Source of the DNA: RFSX01 sp964591455
Lineage (GTDB): Bacteria > Bacteroidota > Bacteroidia > Chitinophagales > Saprospiraceae
Assembly: GCA_964591455.1 (NCBI GenBank)
Contig: CAZQDZ010000025.1
Span: 1 to 64,000 of the forward strand
Direction of reading: 5' to 3'
Length of the DNA stretch: 64,000 bases
The notes under the pieces: generated by a model
The model's database searches: none
What the model was told of the DNA's origin: nothing
The model's input: the letters and a program-made list of their open reading frames with translations, nothing else
Program-made: the position numbers and the translations under genes
Shown: piece by piece, positions 9,081 to 19,300 of the stretch
How positions within the stretch are numbered: position 1 is the first letter of the stretch
How the letters are laid out: every line of letters begins with the position of its first letter

Positions 9081-10505
9081 CTACAGCTTGTATTCTAAAC
9101 CTAAGCCTAGTCCTATTCTTGTATTACTTTGGTTCAAGCTGTTTTCACCGTTATTGACATTAGCCAGATTGTGTTTGAAAGTGCAACTGGCTAGGATAGA
9201 GATTTTTTCTTTCCATCTGTAGCCGAATTGAAATCCACCAGTTAATGAGGCGAGATTAGAGTTTATAAAGTAGTCACTAACGTCATTGTTAGGGACGAGT
9301 GAAGTATCTAGTAAGGTGCCTGAGAATTTGTAATTGAAATCATAGATACCTCCAATTTCAATTCCATAAAAGTAACCTTTGGCATCTAATTGATATCCAA
9401 AAGAGAAAGGAACACCTATGGTTCTGTAAGTATTAAATACTTTAAATGTGGTGGTTCTAGTTACATCGAATGGTGCATCGCCAAAAATTAAAATTGTCGT
9501 GTCTGCTTGTTCTATGACTTCTAACAATTGATTAGGTCTTATCTCAGTGAAAGTCTCTTCGATTTCATCATCAAATCTTTCATTTATCACACCCAGCTCC
9601 AAACCAGCTTTGACATAAAAACCTTTAGATGTGAGTGCTTTCAGTTGGAGTCCAGTACGATAACCTTCCAGTTGAGTTTGGGTGGCATCTCTTTCATCTC
9701 TATAAGCCAATTCATCTGAGTTTGCGGCGAATCGATTTAGTACATAGTCTACTGACCCATAACCGATAATCGAGTAATTCAATTTGGGTTTGCCGTGGTC
9801 ATAGCACTTTATCTTTTTGTTGAGGTTGACTGTTTTAGATTCATGCTCCATGAATGCTACTGGAGTAGAGGGACTTAGGCTTTGTATGTCAGTTAGTCCA
9901 TCCATCAGTGTAGTGGTTCCCACTGATTGGCTTGTATGCGTAAAGTTGTTAGAGGTAGCTGCATCTCTTAGTATAGATGTAGATGATTGAATTTTTTTAA
10001 CTGTCTTCTCAGAAGATGTGCCAAAATTAGTTGGATTTAATTCTGCAGATTTCTTCTCTCCAAATGCCTTGGATGAAATTATCTTTTTTGACAAAGACGT
10101 ACCGACTTTAGAATAGTTGTTTTGATTGACTAGGTATTGATTTTTGTTTAGCGTGAGCGCAGCATGGCTAGCGGACCTATTTTTGGACTCCTCTGAGGGC
10201 ACTGATTCAATTTGAGTAGGCGTCATAATTTCATGATTGCCATCAAGGTTTGGTTGAGGGTCGGAATTTTCAGCTACAGAAAAATTAGAAATATCTCCTT
10301 TGCTGTTTTGGTAGTTAGCATCGTTTAATTTCAATAAACCAATGATGGATATCAGAGCAATGAGAGCTGCGAAACTAAAAAATAGCCAACCAAATTTTCT
10401 TTTTTGCTTTTGTTCTATGGCTGCCCACAGTGCATCCTTGTCTAAGGCCGTCTTATGATTAAAGAGAGCCTCTTTGAATTCTTTGTCTATAGAGTGTTGA
10501 TCCAT
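9081..10505 (-). CDS. Membrane-anchored protein with C-terminal outer-membrane beta-barrel-like domain, possible anti-sigma partner
   Basis: The 474-residue protein has a short charged cytoplasmic N-terminus (1-36), one membrane helix (about 39-60, WLFFSFAALIALISIIG), a long Ser/Asn/Thr-rich linker (65-225) and a C-terminal domain (about 235-474) with alternating pattern and repeated aromatic ends like a small beta-barrel (for example GFQFGYRWKEKISI and final LGLGLEYKL). Genes of this kind commonly sit directly after ECF sigma genes in Bacteroidota. Here the start codon overlaps the sigma gene by 19 bases, which suggests coupled expression. An anti-sigma role for the N-terminal part is inference; no anti-sigma zinc motif is visible. 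Confidence 0.75.
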   Translation of the reverse strand: MDQHSIDKEFKEALFNHKTALDKDALWAAIEQKQKRKFGWLFFSFAALIALISIIGLLKLNDANYQNSKGDISNFSVAENSDPQPNLDGNHEIMTPTQIESVPSEESKNRSASHAALTLNKNQYLVNQNNYSKVGTSLSKKIISSKAFGEKKSAELNPTNFGTSSEKTVKKIQSSTSILRDAATSNNFTHTSQSVGTTTLMDGLTDIQSLSPSTPVAFMEHESKTVNLNKKIKCYDHGKPKLNYSIIGYGSVDYVLNRFAANSDELAYRDERDATQTQLEGYRTGLQLKALTSKGFYVKAGLELGVINERFDDEIEETFTEIRPNQLLEVIEQADTTILIFGDAPFDVTRTTTFKVFNTYRTIGVPFSFGYQLDAKGYFYGIEIGGIYDFNYKFSGTLLDTSLVPNNDVSDYFINSNLASLTGGFQFGYRWKEKISILASCTFKHNLANVNNGENSLNQSNTRIGLGLGLEYKL

Positions 10506-11053
10506 GGATCTACAATTTTTTGCTTATTTAATTTATTTCTTAGAAGTTGTTTTGCTCTGGATAAATTGGATCGGGAAGTCACTTCCTTTATGCCAATCAT
10601 ATCTGCAATTTCTTTGTGGCTATAGCCATCTATAACATATAAATTGAATACCTGTCTATATCCATCGGGCAGCGCCATGACTATTTGCATCAAATCTTGG
10701 TGACCTAATTGATTAATGGCATCTGGCGAAACAGTATGGTTAGATATAGAATGATCATCTATCGGTACTGTCTTTAGCTTGTTTTTTTGAATGTTTTTTA
10801 GTGCCACATTTACAGTCACCTTACGCATCCATGTGCTGACCGCTCCTTTAGATGAATCGTACTTGTTGAAAAATTTGAAGATGCGTATAAAGGCATCTTG
10901 CAATATATCCTGCGCCTGAGCAGTGTTACCTGTATATCTCAGGCAAACAGAAAATAACATCTCTGAGTAATTATCTACCAGCGCACGCTGAAAAGCTGGT
11001 TGCCCTTTGCGGCAACCAGCTATTATTTCTTTGGTAGATACTTTTTTACTCAA
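10487..11053 (-). CDS. ECF-type RNA polymerase sigma factor
   Basis: A 188-residue sigma70-family protein with region 2 (about 10-95: YSEMLFSVCLRYTGN, AQDILQDAFIRIFKFF, STWMRKVTVNVALKN) and region 4 (about 122-178: LPDGYRQVFNLYVIDGYSHKEIA, TSRSNLSRAKQLLRNKL). This is the normal ECF layout. The start is TTG at 11053; no ATG lies before region 2. It is 21 bases downstream of the lipoprotein gene and overlaps the following membrane protein gene by 19 bases, so the three probably form one operon. Its target promoters are unknown. Confidence 0.92.
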   Translation of the reverse strand: MSKKVSTKEIIAGCRKGQPAFQRALVDNYSEMLFSVCLRYTGNTAQAQDILQDAFIRIFKFFNKYDSSKGAVSTWMRKVTVNVALKNIQKNKLKTVPIDDHSISNHTVSPDAINQLGHQDLMQIVMALPDGYRQVFNLYVIDGYSHKEIADMIGIKEVTSRSNLSRAKQLLRNKLNKQKIVDPWINTL

Positions 11054-11074
11054 AGTATTAGAGTCTTTTCTTAA

Positions 11075-13999
11075 TTACTGTTTAATACCTATGTGGGTAG
11101 AATTGAATGAAGTACATCCCACTTCTAGAACGTCTGTTCTTCCTGTACTAGGGTCAACATCACTGTCCAGAAAATCATTAACATTGGGGTCTTGCTTTTC
11201 TACAAACTCCCGACCTGCAGGAGGAATGACTTCTAGTATATATTCACCTTGCATCAATCTTTCAAAACTGTATCTTCCATCCATATCTGTAACTCTAGTA
11301 TCTAGTATATTATTGAGATTAGCGACATCATAAAGATTGACTGTTAAACCAGGAATGCCATCTTCAAGTCCGACATCATATTCATTGTCATCATAGATTG
11401 GGTTATCTGACCAGACAACACCTCCGATGGTTCGGATTTCCTCATCAAATAGAACAACAAACTCCTGACTGCATCCTGTGTCATCCGTTATCGTTAAGGC
11501 ATACTCTCCTTCTGAGGGTATGGGAACCCTAAAATCTGTGCTCCCATCAAACCATTCAATTGTAACAGGATCATATTCACAGCTAAATTCAAGGCCGCCC
11601 ATCATCTCATTGTTAAAGCAATCTATGAATGGGTATATGTCACACATAATGTCATTGTTGGCGGTCAGTTGTTGTTCCCCTGAGCATACTATATCTCCAG
11701 AATTAGGATCTGTAACCTCATAAGTGATTAAACCTTCTTCTAGTCCGTCCACTATAGCGAATGGCAAGAATGGAAATTCTTCCACTATAACGCCATCATT
11801 AAATACGCGTAATGGGAATCCATTGAAAAGAGTAGAATCTCCGCCTATGACAAATAATTGAATTGTTCCTCCTTGAGGGGAGCTACAGCTGGGTTGTTGT
11901 AGAACAGTAGATTGACATAAATCATCACCTAGATGTAAACCTATGTCGTAGTTATCAAACGCTGTTACAGTGCCATCTATAGTCAAAGAAAAACTTCCAG
12001 TCACAGGATTGACATCACTATCTATGGTGTCATCACCTCCTTGCTTCTCGGGACTAAACTCATATCCGTTAGGTAAATCAACGAAAAATTCATAAGTTCC
12101 AGGATTAATTATTCTCAAGGCGTAGTTGTCATTGATTTGAGTTGTTGCTGTTTGCCCATTAGATACATTGATAGCTACAATTTGGCCTTGAGATAGTGCC
12201 ATATTTTCTGCATTGCTTCGAATACCATCACTGTCTAGATCCTCCCATACTCTTCCTCTGACGAATACATTAAGTCTAATATCAGATAACCTGATTTTAA
12301 AGCAAATAGATAGTTGTTCGCTGACACTTGTTATTTCTCCTTCTACTATGCCCCCAATGGTAAGATCAAGTTCTTTTATGTTGACTTCTAGATCGTTACA
12401 ATCTGCGTTCTGACAGCTGAATTGATTTGGCGAAATATCAAGATTAAAAAATGATAATTGATTAGGGCCTAATTGGATGTTATTTATGCGAAACTCTATG
12501 AGCCGCGTCGAGTCAATATCGGCACCTGTTATAATTAGTTGGTTATTTTCCAGACGGGCATTTCTATTAAAAAACTCTGTATTTGTATTGCTTCCAAATT
12601 CCTTTACAGTTAGAAATTCTTCTAACTCATCACAAACCTGGATGATACCTGCATCTAGTTCTGATCCAAAATTTTCGAAAATGGTAAAGTCGGCTGAGGT
12701 CGTGTTAGAATCCTCGTCAAATCCTTTAATAGATATTTTTGAGTTTTCGCAGGCGATAATGGAAATTTCATAACGACCATTAGGGTCTGTTTCTGCTATA
12801 AATGTTATACCATTATTTAGTACTAAAAGAGCATAGCCATTACTCACTGGTCGCCCGTCACATTGTAAGGTGCCTGATATTAAGAAGTCCCCAGTTCCTG
12901 TGTATTCTAAATCTCCTACATTGACATCTTCACTGAATGGTCCTATTTCATCCGCTAATACCGTATTGCCACATTCATCCTTGATTGAAATTTTAAGTAG
13001 TTCATCTTTAGGAATTTTGCCTGAGAAGACCCCATTGTAAGAAGTCCAGCCCATCCTTGTATTCGCTCTGGAAAGATCGGTTATGCATACTTTGACATTG
13101 GGTAGGGGAGTACCTAATGAATTGACAATTCTTCCTGTTATATGTACAACAGGGAAGGGCGCATCACAATTCCAGAATGAAAAATGACTCACTTGCGCGA
13201 CGTATCTATTATCCACAAGCTCTGCAGTCCCTTCTTCTATCCAATAGGCGAGCTCTTCATCAAATGACCAAGTCTGTATCGTTTCTGAACTTGTCTGGTT
13301 TAGTGGCTCTGGTAGTGGAAAGCTTAGCTCAGCTTCCACACCATCTCTTAATTGTAGTTCTCTATTGCCGTCTCTCATTTCTACATACACCATACCATAG
13401 GTGCTTAGTTGGACGAGCTGCTCTTCAGAATTTATAGCTCTAAGATCTCCAGGCATCACCTCTGCTAATTTGTCATCAGTAGGATCATACCAGTGCCCGT
13501 AAATTTGTATGTTAGTGGGGGTTAGTGCCTCTCCTGTTAGCTTATCCTCAAAGATGTCGCCAGCAGGGAAAGTCACGGTGGCACCTCCATTCATCGTAAA
13601 GGTGCCTCCTGAGCTAGGATTTAAGGTGCCAATACCTGACTCCTCGACAAGTATGACTCTCAAAAATGCTATATCATTTTGTTGTGGATAAAACCACTTA
13701 TAATTATCTAAGAATCCATCCTTGCTAAATCTAGCCATACCTCCGTCAAATACGGCCTCTATATTCTCCAGCTTGAAATATCCATTCTCGTCTGTAGTTA
13801 AATTTTCACCTCTGTAGTTAACCGTCACGTTGTCTAAAGGATTTCCTTCTAGATCACTAACCAAGCCGTTAAGACTGGTTTCCACGCTTATAAGAGGGTT
13901 GGGGCTGATTTCTACCTCGCTTGTTGTAATGTCATCTTCTCGGCATGATGAGGCTAGGAGTACTGCCAGAAAGAATAGGAATATATATTTAAGTCTCAT
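11075..13999 (-). CDS. Large lipoprotein with carboxypeptidase-regulatory-like and SdrD_B-type domains
   Basis: A 974-residue surface lipoprotein with signal peptide and lipobox LLASSC (Cys16 counting from ATG 13999; the 17-residue extension to 14050 has no signal value and is rejected). Domains in order: a carboxypeptidase-regulatory-like fold (about 33-110: GLVSDLEGNPLDNVTVNYRG), a middle part with two more such folds (about 280-440), an SdrD_B-like domain (about 610-720: GRVWEDLDSDGIRSNAENM), and a C-terminal SdrD_B domain (about 865-974: GGVVWSDNPIYDDNEYDVGLEDGIPG) with DSDVDPSTGRTD near its end. These are structural beta-sandwich modules of cell-surface stalks. No T9SS tail. Being first in the sigma operon suggests it is regulated with the sigma factor or is a sensory surface component. 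Confidence 0.85.
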   Translation of the reverse strand: MRLKYIFLFFLAVLLASSCREDDITTSEVEISPNPLISVETSLNGLVSDLEGNPLDNVTVNYRGENLTTDENGYFKLENIEAVFDGGMARFSKDGFLDNYKWFYPQQNDIAFLRVILVEESGIGTLNPSSGGTFTMNGGATVTFPAGDIFEDKLTGEALTPTNIQIYGHWYDPTDDKLAEVMPGDLRAINSEEQLVQLSTYGMVYVEMRDGNRELQLRDGVEAELSFPLPEPLNQTSSETIQTWSFDEELAYWIEEGTAELVDNRYVAQVSHFSFWNCDAPFPVVHITGRIVNSLGTPLPNVKVCITDLSRANTRMGWTSYNGVFSGKIPKDELLKISIKDECGNTVLADEIGPFSEDVNVGDLEYTGTGDFLISGTLQCDGRPVSNGYALLVLNNGITFIAETDPNGRYEISIIACENSKISIKGFDEDSNTTSADFTIFENFGSELDAGIIQVCDELEEFLTVKEFGSNTNTEFFNRNARLENNQLIITGADIDSTRLIEFRINNIQLGPNQLSFFNLDISPNQFSCQNADCNDLEVNIKELDLTIGGIVEGEITSVSEQLSICFKIRLSDIRLNVFVRGRVWEDLDSDGIRSNAENMALSQGQIVAINVSNGQTATTQINDNYALRIINPGTYEFFVDLPNGYEFSPEKQGGDDTIDSDVNPVTGSFSLTIDGTVTAFDNYDIGLHLGDDLCQSTVLQQPSCSSPQGGTIQLFVIGGDSTLFNGFPLRVFNDGVIVEEFPFLPFAIVDGLEEGLITYEVTDPNSGDIVCSGEQQLTANNDIMCDIYPFIDCFNNEMMGGLEFSCEYDPVTIEWFDGSTDFRVPIPSEGEYALTITDDTGCSQEFVVLFDEEIRTIGGVVWSDNPIYDDNEYDVGLEDGIPGLTVNLYDVANLNNILDTRVTDMDGRYSFERLMQGEYILEVIPPAGREFVEKQDPNVNDFLDSDVDPSTGRTDVLEVGCTSFNSTHIGIKQ

Positions 14000-14399
14000 G
14001 TCCTTATTTGTATGGTTTAAAAAAATATATCTGATTAGACAACTTACCATGGATGTTGTTACTGCAGCATATATCTCTGAGGATGAGAATTCGTTGCGTA
14101 GTTATCTGCAATTTTTTTCAGATAGTACTTTACTAGGTATTAACTCCGCGAACAAGGATTAAAGTATGTTTAAGCACTTCGAAACCTTATTAAATATTTT
14201 ACAATTTAACAATAACATGTTTTATTATTTTGAATATAAAATAAAAAATAGTATATTATGCTTATAATATGATAAATATTGAAATTAAATATTGAATATC
14301 ATTGAATTAGTCATAGACTAGAGTTGAGCGCTTAATGCTGGCTCAGAGATTGAGAATCCAAACCGTATAATTAATTTTTTCATTCTAAAATCAATAGTT
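14000..14399. other. AT-rich divergent intergenic region
   Basis: About 400 bases between the divergent lipoprotein gene and the CBS-domain gene. The centre (about 14190-14300) is extremely AT rich. I see no gene; promoters for both neighbours must lie here, but I cannot place a clean TAnnTTTG. Confidence 0.6.
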
Positions 14400-14852
14400 A
14401 TGATGAACGAACCAGTCCAATCAATTATGACCAAAAATCCGATCACGGTCTCTCCTAATGCCTCTTTGTATAATGTAAGACAGATATTCATGACTAATAG
14501 AATTCATCATTTGCCAGTGGTGGATTCGAATAATCATCTTATAGGACTCTTGACAACCTATGATTTGTGGAAGAACGAAATTGCACCAGCGGAATACCAA
14601 CAAGTGAAGGTGTATGATGTTATGACGACTCGGATAGCAAAAATCTCTGCTTCAGATAAAATAGGAACAGCAGCAGAAATTTTTCTTGATAATAGATTTC
14701 ATGCTTTGCCAGTCATAAATGAAGAGAATAAGTTGCAAGGAATAGTAACTTCTCATGATGTGCTGAAGTATGAATTTCTCAAAGCGTATCCTAAGCCGAT
14801 ACTATTTAGAGAAATTCTCTTGCAAAACGGAATGAACAGGGTTTCTGCATAA
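14400..14852 (+). CDS. CBS-domain pair protein
   Basis: A 150-residue protein made of two CBS motifs: residues about 7-62 (VQSIMTKNPITVSPN to GLLTTYDLW) and about 74-130 (VYDVMTTRIAKISASD to GIVTSHDVLKYE). Such stand-alone Bateman modules bind adenosyl ligands (AMP, ATP, SAM) and act as energy sensors or regulators. No catalytic domain is attached. The start is one of two adjacent ATG codons (14400 or 14403). The partner is unknown. Confidence 0.9.
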   Translation: MMNEPVQSIMTKNPITVSPNASLYNVRQIFMTNRIHHLPVVDSNNHLIGLLTTYDLWKNEIAPAEYQQVKVYDVMTTRIAKISASDKIGTAAEIFLDNRFHALPVINEENKLQGIVTSHDVLKYEFLKAYPKPILFREILLQNGMNRVSA

Positions 14853-14876
14853 TCCATCCCCACATTACCAGCTAAT

Positions 14877-14914
14877 AAGTTTCCACTCTTAAATAAAAGG
14901 GTGTAAACTTTTGG
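14877..14914. terminator. Hairpin between convergent CBS and Pycsar-like genes
   Basis: AAGTTTCCACTCTT pairs imperfectly with AAGGGTGTAAACTT (one mismatch and a wobble) around a 6-base AT loop and is followed by TTGGTTT. Its place between two convergent stop codons supports a terminator. Confidence 0.55.
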
Positions 14915-14945
14915 TTTATATACTGCGACTAGAAAACAAAGGGCT

Positions 14946-15557
14946 TTAGTTATTTAATAATACTTGCTCTATAAAAACGCCATTAGAGAGCGCATGCAAA
15001 ATAGCCCCGACCAAGCCGATAAGAAACAACAATACCGAAACCCAAATCAGCCTCTGTTTTATTGAAATCGATTTGCCTAGAGCATATAAATCTTGAATCA
15101 TCTCATTATAGGTATTATTACCACTGGACATAATTCTATCCATTTCAGTTTTAAATTGCGTAAATGAAAATTTAGAAAAACTTCCTGCATACAGAGTTCC
15201 ACTATAATTATTTTCTTTATTCTTCTTGTATCTGTGTGGTAGCATAGCTAACAAGGCAAATACCATAGACCCCATACCAAAATTCAGTAACAGCTTAGAT
15301 CCAAACTGTATTACAGCTCTGGCATCTGGAGGTGCCATAAACATGACACCCATTAACAGTGAGATAATAATTGAATTGATGGTGAGGATAATACTTGCTT
15401 TATTATCGATCATCCTGATGAGATTATAATGGTTTCTTAGTACTGTACGAAACATGGTCTGGACAGCCTTACTATCAAAATAGTTTAGCTTTTCTATTTC
15501 TTTCATCGCTTTGCTACTCAATTGAGTGATATTGGAAGTATCAGGTTTATCTACCAT
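14946..15557 (-). CDS. Pycsar effector-like membrane protein (DUF5706)
   Basis: A 203-residue membrane protein resembling the Pycsar effector family (PycTM, DUF5706). The characteristic segment is DNKASIILTINSIIISLLMG, here the first membrane helix (about 50-75), followed by a second helix (about 83-108, ending LAMLPHRY) and a third near the C-terminus (about 168-192). In known Pycsar systems a neighbouring uridylate or cytidylate cyclase makes cUMP or cCMP after phage infection and this membrane protein then disrupts the inner membrane. No cyclase gene lies in this window, so it is an orphan by position. The longest frame begins with TTG 15575; ATG 15557 is preferred. Confidence 0.8.
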   Translation of the reverse strand: MVDKPDTSNITQLSSKAMKEIEKLNYFDSKAVQTMFRTVLRNHYNLIRMIDNKASIILTINSIIISLLMGVMFMAPPDARAVIQFGSKLLLNFGMGSMVFALLAMLPHRYKKNKENNYSGTLYAGSFSKFSFTQFKTEMDRIMSSGNNTYNEMIQDLYALGKSISIKQRLIWVSVLLFLIGLVGAILHALSNGVFIEQVLLNN

Positions 15558-15744
15558 AGTAATAAGCTTATTCAATTTTATTATAAAGACTGTAGAGTCT
15601 GCCTGTATAGGCTTAAAGGACTAAATTAAATGTAGTTAATAAATATAAGAATGAATCCACTTATATCTTCTAAAGTTACTGCATCTAAGCTAAGGTCTAT
15701 TAGTAGCGTACATTATATACCTAGGGTTTATGCCTACTGATATA

Positions 15745-15786
15745 AGGGTTTTAACCCTCAAGAGAAAAGGGTGAAATCACTCTTTT
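15745..15786. repeat. Two adjacent palindromes upstream of the small exported protein gene
   Basis: AGGGTTTTAACCCT (15745-15758) is a perfect 14-base palindrome. Six bases on, AAAAGGGTG/CACTCTTTT (15765-15786) forms a 9-bp stem with a 4-base loop and one G-T pair. They lie about 70 bases before the gene at 15854. They could be operator sites or a terminator reading toward it. Confidence 0.5.
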
Positions 15787-15853
15787 AACACGGTAATATT
15801 TTCTCCAACTTGTAATTATAATCTTGCTTTAGTTAATGATTTAAAACTTTTGT

Positions 15854-16165
15854 ATGAATAAGATATGTTTTATGCCTCTAGTAATCTTATTGATAATTCT
15901 ACTGGAAAGCATCGTCTCTTCTGGAGACCTGACAACAATGAGTGGAAAACTAACCTATGAAGAAGGCAGTGGTATTTTTTTGGTGACTGAGGGGGTTCAT
16001 AGAAAGGTAAACTTATCATTTGTATATGATAGTGAGGATAGATTAGTTATAGATGACTTTGGATACGTAACTGTGAAAGGAAGATACTACAAGCATTTAA
16101 ATGTGCTTAGAGTGGAAGCGATAAATGAAACAACCGAATTGACGTATATGTGTTATATAGATTAG
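15854..16165 (+). CDS. Small exported hypothetical protein
   Basis: A 103-residue protein with an N-terminal hydrophobic segment (about 5-22, FMPLVILLIILLESIVSS) that may be a signal peptide or anchor. The remaining 80 residues alternate in a way suggesting a small beta domain (YEEGSGIFLVTEGVHRKV, YVTVKGRYYK). I recognise no family. It has its own terminator 32 bases after the stop, so it is a real transcription unit by position. Confidence 0.65.
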   Translation: MNKICFMPLVILLIILLESIVSSGDLTTMSGKLTYEEGSGIFLVTEGVHRKVNLSFVYDSEDRLVIDDFGYVTVKGRYYKHLNVLRVEAINETTELTYMCYID

Positions 16166-16196
16166 ATAATTGAGATTGAGTAAGTATAATTATTTT

Positions 16197-16228
16197 AAAT
16201 GGAGGTCTTCGTCGGCCTCCATTTTAAT
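16197..16228 (+). terminator. Terminator after the small exported protein gene
   Basis: AAATGGAGG pairs perfectly with CCTCCATTT around a 10-base loop and is followed by TAATTT. Confidence 0.75.
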
Positions 16229-16252
16229 TTCGAACCTACTCTGTATGGTATA

Positions 16253-16291
16253 AAAAAAAGTGAGTGCATTGATTGCACTCACTTTTTTTAG
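16253..16291. terminator. Bidirectional terminator
   Basis: AAAGTGAGTGCA and TGCACTCACTTT form a 12-bp stem with a 5-base loop, flanked by a run of A on the left and of T on the right. It can therefore end transcripts from both directions, notably the metalloprotease gene ending at 16311. Confidence 0.88.
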
Positions 16292-16310
16292 CTAATTATA
16301 TTTCTAGTCT

Positions 16311-19300
16311 TTATTTTATAACAGATAGTTTAGACAGTTGGACACTATTTCCATTTCTAAGTTGGATAATATATAGTCCAGGTATCATATCATTTGTTTC
16401 TAACGTAGTAGAACCAGTAAATGATTCTCTGTGTATTAATTGTCCATTTGGAGATAGCATATCCAATGTCCATTCTTCACTTGAATTTGATTTCTCTAAT
16501 ACTTGGAACGAAGCGTTTGTTGGGTTAGGGAAAATCTCGAAGAATCTGTTTTCTGTAGAAATATCTGTTGTAGATGTTGGCGCATCTGCACTAGTATTGA
16601 TTAGGAATGCAGTCTTATCTATCCATCCTCCTTCACCATCAATTACTGTAAATGTGAATTCGTCTGTAACCGCATCAGAGCCGTCGTGTCTGAATGCAAT
16701 TCTGTTGGCGTTAATATCAGCCTGTGTAAACTGATCGCCCATTCCCATCGCAGCATCATTAAATTCTACCCATCCATTAAGGGGTAATTCCACAATTGTG
16801 AAAATCAATTCGTCTGCTGAATTATTGTCATCACTGGCGAATAAATCATCATTTCTGATTGTATTGGCATTTCCTTGTCTTATTTCTAATATCTCATTGT
16901 TTACAATAAATGGGTTATCAATCACTCCATCTGAACATAACTGAAATTCAAAATTTGACACACTTCCTCCTAATCCTGCTCTGTTATCTTCTACTTCCAA
17001 TAGCCAATCTCCATTAATAGGTTCTCCGGCAAATGTTGTAAAAGGCTCTATTGGTCGCATTCTATTTCCATTTACATTTGGACATCCTGGCTGTAGTGCA
17101 CCACCATCATCAAAACCTGCATTGAAGTCATTTACATTTAGACAATTGCCACCACTGAAAACAGCGACTCTGGTGCCACTAGGACTAACTAGGAAAGCAT
17201 TTACATCTGTCATTCTGCTATGTCTTCCTGTTAAGTTGATAATATTAACATCAGTGACATTGCCATTTCCACTCACAAAAGTCGTGGAACTAACTGTTGA
17301 TGGTCCTGTAGATGGTATATTAACTGGAATATCTGTCGCTACAACATCATTACAAGTAAGAGAAGGCGAAGCTAGTGTGAAAATCTCAGAACTCACCTCA
17401 CCTAAACAATCATTATAAGCGATAACTCTCCAATAATAAACTGTACTATTATCCAATGAAGTCAATGCGTCAGAATTTGTATCCAGTCCTACCTCATCAG
17501 ATATTATAGTTACACTATCATCAAATGAAGGGTTAGTAGCAAATTCTAATCTGTATCCAGTCGCATTTGGACTTCCGTTCCATACAAATTCAGGGAGTGC
17601 AAGTACACCAGATGTGCCACTTGCGGGAGATACAAGTTCGAAATCTTCCATATCGGTACCTGTTGCGAGTACTGAAACACTAAAGTCAAGAGTGTCGGCA
17701 TTAGGTCCAGTTGCTCTTAAGACGATGTCAAAAATGCCTGAGTCCTCTACATTAGAGAGGTCTATGTTTAATTCAGTACTGCCTTCCGCAGGTATAGGGT
17801 TTTGCGAAAATGTAGCTGTTGCATCAGTAGGAAGACCACTTAACACTTCTAAAGTAATTTCTTCACCATAGTTTAAAAACGGCGCTGCATTAATAGTAGT
17901 AGTCACTGTTTCTGGCAAGCAAATATCAAATGATTTATCTAAAGCTTCTATAAAGAACCCTGGTTGTGTTGGTTCGTTTACTCGTATATCACCTCTACCT
18001 ATATTGAAAAATATATTGCCATTCGCTTTGACTTTAATTTTACCTTGAGAAGTAACGACATTCGGAATATTTATAAGTTCTGATCCATCATTCGGTGTTC
18101 TTTCCTTGAGTAAGAATGGGAATGTTTCTGCCTCATCAGCTGAGAAATAAATATCAACAAATTGGGCATCTATAATTTCATTATCTGTATTGGCGACATC
18201 CCACTCCACCATCATCGTTTGACCTGGCTCTGTATCAGTGAAATTTGAAGGTTCTGTTACCTCAAATGGTCCTGCACTTTCGTCTGAATTAAAAGTAATA
18301 GTAGACCATGCAACCCCACCAGCCGTTGTATTATTATCTCTAACCACCAAGTTGAAATTGAATTCTCTGGTTCTTCTAGGTAGCCTTTCTTCATCCCAGT
18401 CAGTACCTTGAAGTACATTATTAAGTCTTGGGAATATTCTTGTTTTATCTGGACCAGGTCTGTAAACTCTGAACATTGGACCATCGTTGGCCTGAGCACC
18501 TACATCCTTAGGAAAACCTGTATCTATCTGTTCCCAAGAGAATGTTAAGTCATCACCATCTGCATCCGTAGCATCCCCGATAAGTTCGAATGGTGTACTG
18601 ATAGGAATATTAAATCCACTTGGTTGATCTATAATAACTTCAGGATAATTATTATTAGTAGTTTCCCTAGTTCCACACTGAGAACCTCCTCCGTTTTCTA
18701 CAAATTGTCTCATTTGATTCAGGCTACATACATGGAAACTAATGATGTCGCCACCTGTAACATTATCTGGACCACAGAGTCCTTGATAGGAAAGTATCGT
18801 ATTTCCAGAACCTGGTTCGCAAGAACTTGCAAATGCAAATTGGTCATTGAGGCCAGCACATTGGTTCCAGGTGTGCCCAGCAGCAAACTGATGACCTAAT
18901 TCATGTGCAGTAACTGTCACAAAAAAGAATTCTATATTTGAATTTCCTACACAACTTACACCTGCTGCTTTGGCTGGGCCACATATGGAACCACCGAAAG
19001 CTACTCCACCTACGTCTGTACATCTTGTAGTTAATACATGACCAACATCATAGGCATTTTCTCCTACTCTGTTATTGATGATATTCGTGTTCTGAGTTAA
19101 TATTTCTGTTCCTACATTTGGATTAAGGTAAGGCTCTGTGTCATTGAAGAAGATAAGTCGGTCATTATTATCTATCAATTCGAACTTGATAGCCATCTCA
19201 GCTTCCATTAATAGATTTAGTCTATTTAGCCCTGTATTCATCTTGGATAGTACTGCGTCTACAGTCCCTCCTTGCTGAGACCCCCATGCACCTGTTGTTG

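Noticed and set aside
13830..14162. 110-codon plus-strand frame across the lipoprotein gene start
   Set aside because: Mostly antisense to the signal peptide and first domain of the lipoprotein; no domain or start signal.
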